This document shows positions 20,200-21,781 of a stretch of DNA of 21,781 nucleotides, in pieces. The notes below the pieces were generated by a model. It had not been told where the DNA came from. It ran no database searches and worked only from the letters and a program-made list of their open reading frames with translations. Origin of the DNA: Hypsibius dujardini (lineage: Eukaryota; Tardigrada; Eutardigrada; Parachela; Hypsibiidae); assembly GCA_001579985.1 (NCBI GenBank), contig LRSR01008954.1, positions 1-21,781 of the forward strand, in the 5' to 3' direction. The position numbers and the translations under genes were made by a program. Position 1 is the first letter of the stretch. Each line of letters opens with the position of its first letter.

Positions 20200-20317
20200 C
20201 TGTCTGTCTACGCTTTTCATACAAACCTTGTGGTCCTTAATCCATTTCTCAAGTGCCTCCTCGGGCAAATAAAATGCTTTCACGTAGCTGTCGATGAAGT
20301 CACGGTCGGGAATCGGT
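19917..20317 (-). CDS. VPS50: VPS50/syndetin-like protein, last two exons (partial)
   Basis: Two exons, 20317-20227 and 20042-19917 (TGA at 19917-19919), with good GT-AG borders and matching phase (one leading base, then codons). They encode PIPDRDFIDSYVKAFYLPEE, ALEKWIKDHK, QYTLKHIVGLINQ and LTKKTRQRLLQFVEDPEGLR. From memory this resembles the C-terminus of animal VPS50 (CCDC132, syndetin), the subunit that defines the EARP complex in endosome recycling: a YIKAYYL-like segment, W-I-K-x-H, a KQL..LIN-like helix, then K-x-RQ-x-LL near the end. I rely on that pattern and have not aligned it. The rest of the gene would lie beyond the window end, since no further minus-strand exon is visible up to 21781. 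The 184-bp intron holds a CTGT array. It could instead be a detached 3' fragment. Confidence 0.62.
20103..20212. repeat. CTGT/CTAT array in the VPS50-like intron 20043-20226
   Basis: A degenerate start followed by a pure CTGT run (about 20152-20192). Confidence 0.88.
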
Positions 20318-20417
20318 CTGTAAAACCAACAAAATGTATCGTTACTATGGTATTTAAACGAAAGAAAAACTCGACTCCATGCTGGAAACCAGATCGCATT
20401 CTGGAATCTAAATTAAT

Positions 20418-20981
20418 ATGGACTGTGTGAGATCGAAATTACTACCGAAGCCGACTGCTAAATTGTCTCTCGGGTTTGTCTCTCAGGAAGAAGCAATCGA
20501 ACCCGATTCTCCCGCTTCTCCAACGTGCAACCCTAACGGCACATGCATGCTGCCTACAACGTACCACAACAACAATCCAAAGGCGGAGAACACCTTCCCG
20601 GAAGGGAGTGCCTCGATGACTTCGCCAAACGCAGCAAGTCCCGCGTCAACGCTCAACGTCGACCACATTATCAACCGGATACTCCTGTTCAACAGTTTGG
20701 GCGGAAAACCCGAAGAGAAAACCGCTCTCATTTCATCCAAGGAAGTAGCAGTGCTATGTGATCTCTCCAGACAAGTTTTTCTTCTTCAGCCGTCCTTATT
20801 AGAATTGAGTCCAGCTGATACGGGCCTCACCATAATCGGCGACCTTCATGGTCACTTAAAGGTATGTAGAGACAGGCAGATAGAGAGGCAGACATAGAGG
20901 CTGGTAAGCCGGCAGACACACAGACAACCAGACGGATAGACAGACAGACATACGCACAGACAGACAGAGAGACAGATACAG

Positions 20982-21040
<59 letters not shown>

Positions 21041-21781
21041 TAGACAGACAGACAGACAAATGGACAGACAGATATACAGACAGACAGACACACAGACAGG
21101 GAGACAGACTGACAGGCAGACAGACAGACAGACAGAGAGACAGACAGACAGGCGAATAAGCAGATGTGCAGACAAAAAGCAGACCGATAGACTAATTCCC
21201 AGGCAGGGAGCTACGATGAAATGAATCTTTACAGGATTTAACAGCCATCTTCGCCAAGGAAGGCAGTCCAGACATCCACAACTATCTCTTCCTCGGAAAC
21301 TACGTTGACAGCGGACGCCACCAGATCGAACTCGTCTGCCTCTTGCTCTGCTACAAGCTCAAGTATCCCGAGAACTTTTTTCTCCTCCGCGGCGCGCATG
21401 AGAGTCGAGAAATGAATAAGGCAAACGGGTTCTGGCATAAATGTCGAAGCATCTATGCAGAGGAGATTTGGAATGCATTCAATAACTGCTTCGATGCCAT
21501 GCCGTTCGCGGCAGTCTTGGGGGACCGCATCTTCTGCGTCCACTCTGGCCTGAGTCCGGATCTGCAGAATCTGAGCCAGTTGAGGAATGTTCGGAGACCG
21601 ACTAATATACCGACGAATGGCTTACTGTTTGATCTACTCTGGGCGACACCTACGTCATCGACACCCGGCTGGAATATCAGCGACAAAGGCACCTCAATGG
21701 TCTTTGGGAAGGGAGTGTGCAAAAAGTTTGCTCAAATCAATGATCTCGAATTCATGATTCGAGGACACGCTGTACGTTGTC
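20418..21781 (+). CDS. PP1-family Ser/Thr phosphatase-like protein, predicted pseudophosphatase (partial 3')
   Basis: Exons 20418-20861 and 21235 onward, joined in phase 0. The start is the ATG at 20418, with an in-frame TAA 9 bases upstream. About 80 residues of low-complexity N-terminus (many Ser, Pro, Asn) precede the PP1 fold: HIINRILL, LCDLSRQVFLLQPSLLEL, GDLHGH | DLTAIF, NYLFLGNYVDSGRHQ, YPENFFLLRGAHESRE, FCVHSGLSPDL, FDLLWATP, DKGTSMVFG, IRGHA. Overall resemblance to PP1 is clear and colinear. Compared with PP1 numbering, D64, H66, H125, H173 and H248 equivalents are kept, but D92 is Asn, R96 is Ser, N124 is Ala and R221 is Lys. Two of six metal ligands and two phosphate-contacting Arg are changed, so catalysis is doubtful. 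A possible donor (GTACGT at 21772) may end the second exon at 21771 after RGHA. The 373-bp intron is mostly GACA repeats. Confidence 0.88.
20866..21160. repeat. GACA array in the first intron of the PP1-like gene
   Basis: CAGA units with ATAGA, CACA and GAGA variants fill most of the 20862-21234 intron, leaving about 75 bp before the acceptor. Confidence 0.9.

Noticed and set aside
1-21781. CRISPR-like interpretation of the regular tandem arrays, and tRNA genes
   Set aside because: The arrays have no unique spacers between repeats and the context is eukaryotic. I found no full tRNA cloverleaf; the A-box-like string in the 59-bp repeat lacks a B box and arms.

Overview
This is a piece of a eukaryotic nuclear genome, most likely an invertebrate animal. 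Genes are split by GT-AG introns with good donor and acceptor sites. The recognisable proteins are ordinary animal housekeeping factors, and intron and intergenic DNA is full of GACA/TGTC tetranucleotide arrays and a recurring TCAATCAA (TTGATTGA) motif. DNA transposons of four superfamilies are present. A flatworm or similar lophotrochozoan would fit, but nothing in the sequence fixes the phylum.

Layout. (1) 1-7,090, minus strand: a complete 16-exon gene for the second-largest subunit of RNA polymerase I (POLR1B/RPA2), which I reconstructed exon by exon to about 1,139 codons. Its repeat-free introns are mostly 62-80 bp, and every intron over 150 bp carries a tandem array. (2) 7,091-8,149: intergenic DNA holding a 22-bp and a 59-bp tandem repeat. 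(3) 8,150-8,539, minus strand: a single-exon TOMM22 gene (mitochondrial import receptor). (4) About 9.0-15.4 kb: decayed DNA transposons on the plus strand, in order a MULE-like element preceded by two zinc-finger fragments, a Merlin-like (ISXO2-type) transposase, and a pogo/Tigger/CENP-B-like transposase. (5) 15,578-19,357: a 3.78-kb PIF/Harbinger transposon with perfect 21-bp terminal inverted repeats and a TTA target duplication. It carries a plus-strand MADF-type DNA-binding gene (frameshifted) and a convergent minus-strand HARBI1-type transposase whose expected catalytic Glu is Lys. (6) 19,917-20,317, minus strand: the last two exons of a gene resembling VPS50/syndetin. (7) 20,418 to the window end, plus strand: a PP1-family phosphatase-like gene in which several catalytic residues are replaced, so a predicted pseudophosphatase. 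It starts 100 bp from the VPS50-like exons on the opposite strand, so its 5' part probably lies within a VPS50 intron.

The host genes have unrelated roles: rRNA transcription, mitochondrial protein import, endosomal recycling and phosphatase-like signalling. They do not form a pathway. The most notable points are a minisatellite in the last POLR1B intron whose 16-bp unit is the authentic 5' splice site, the nearly complete Harbinger copy with its few disabling changes, and the PP1-like protein with a dismantled active site.
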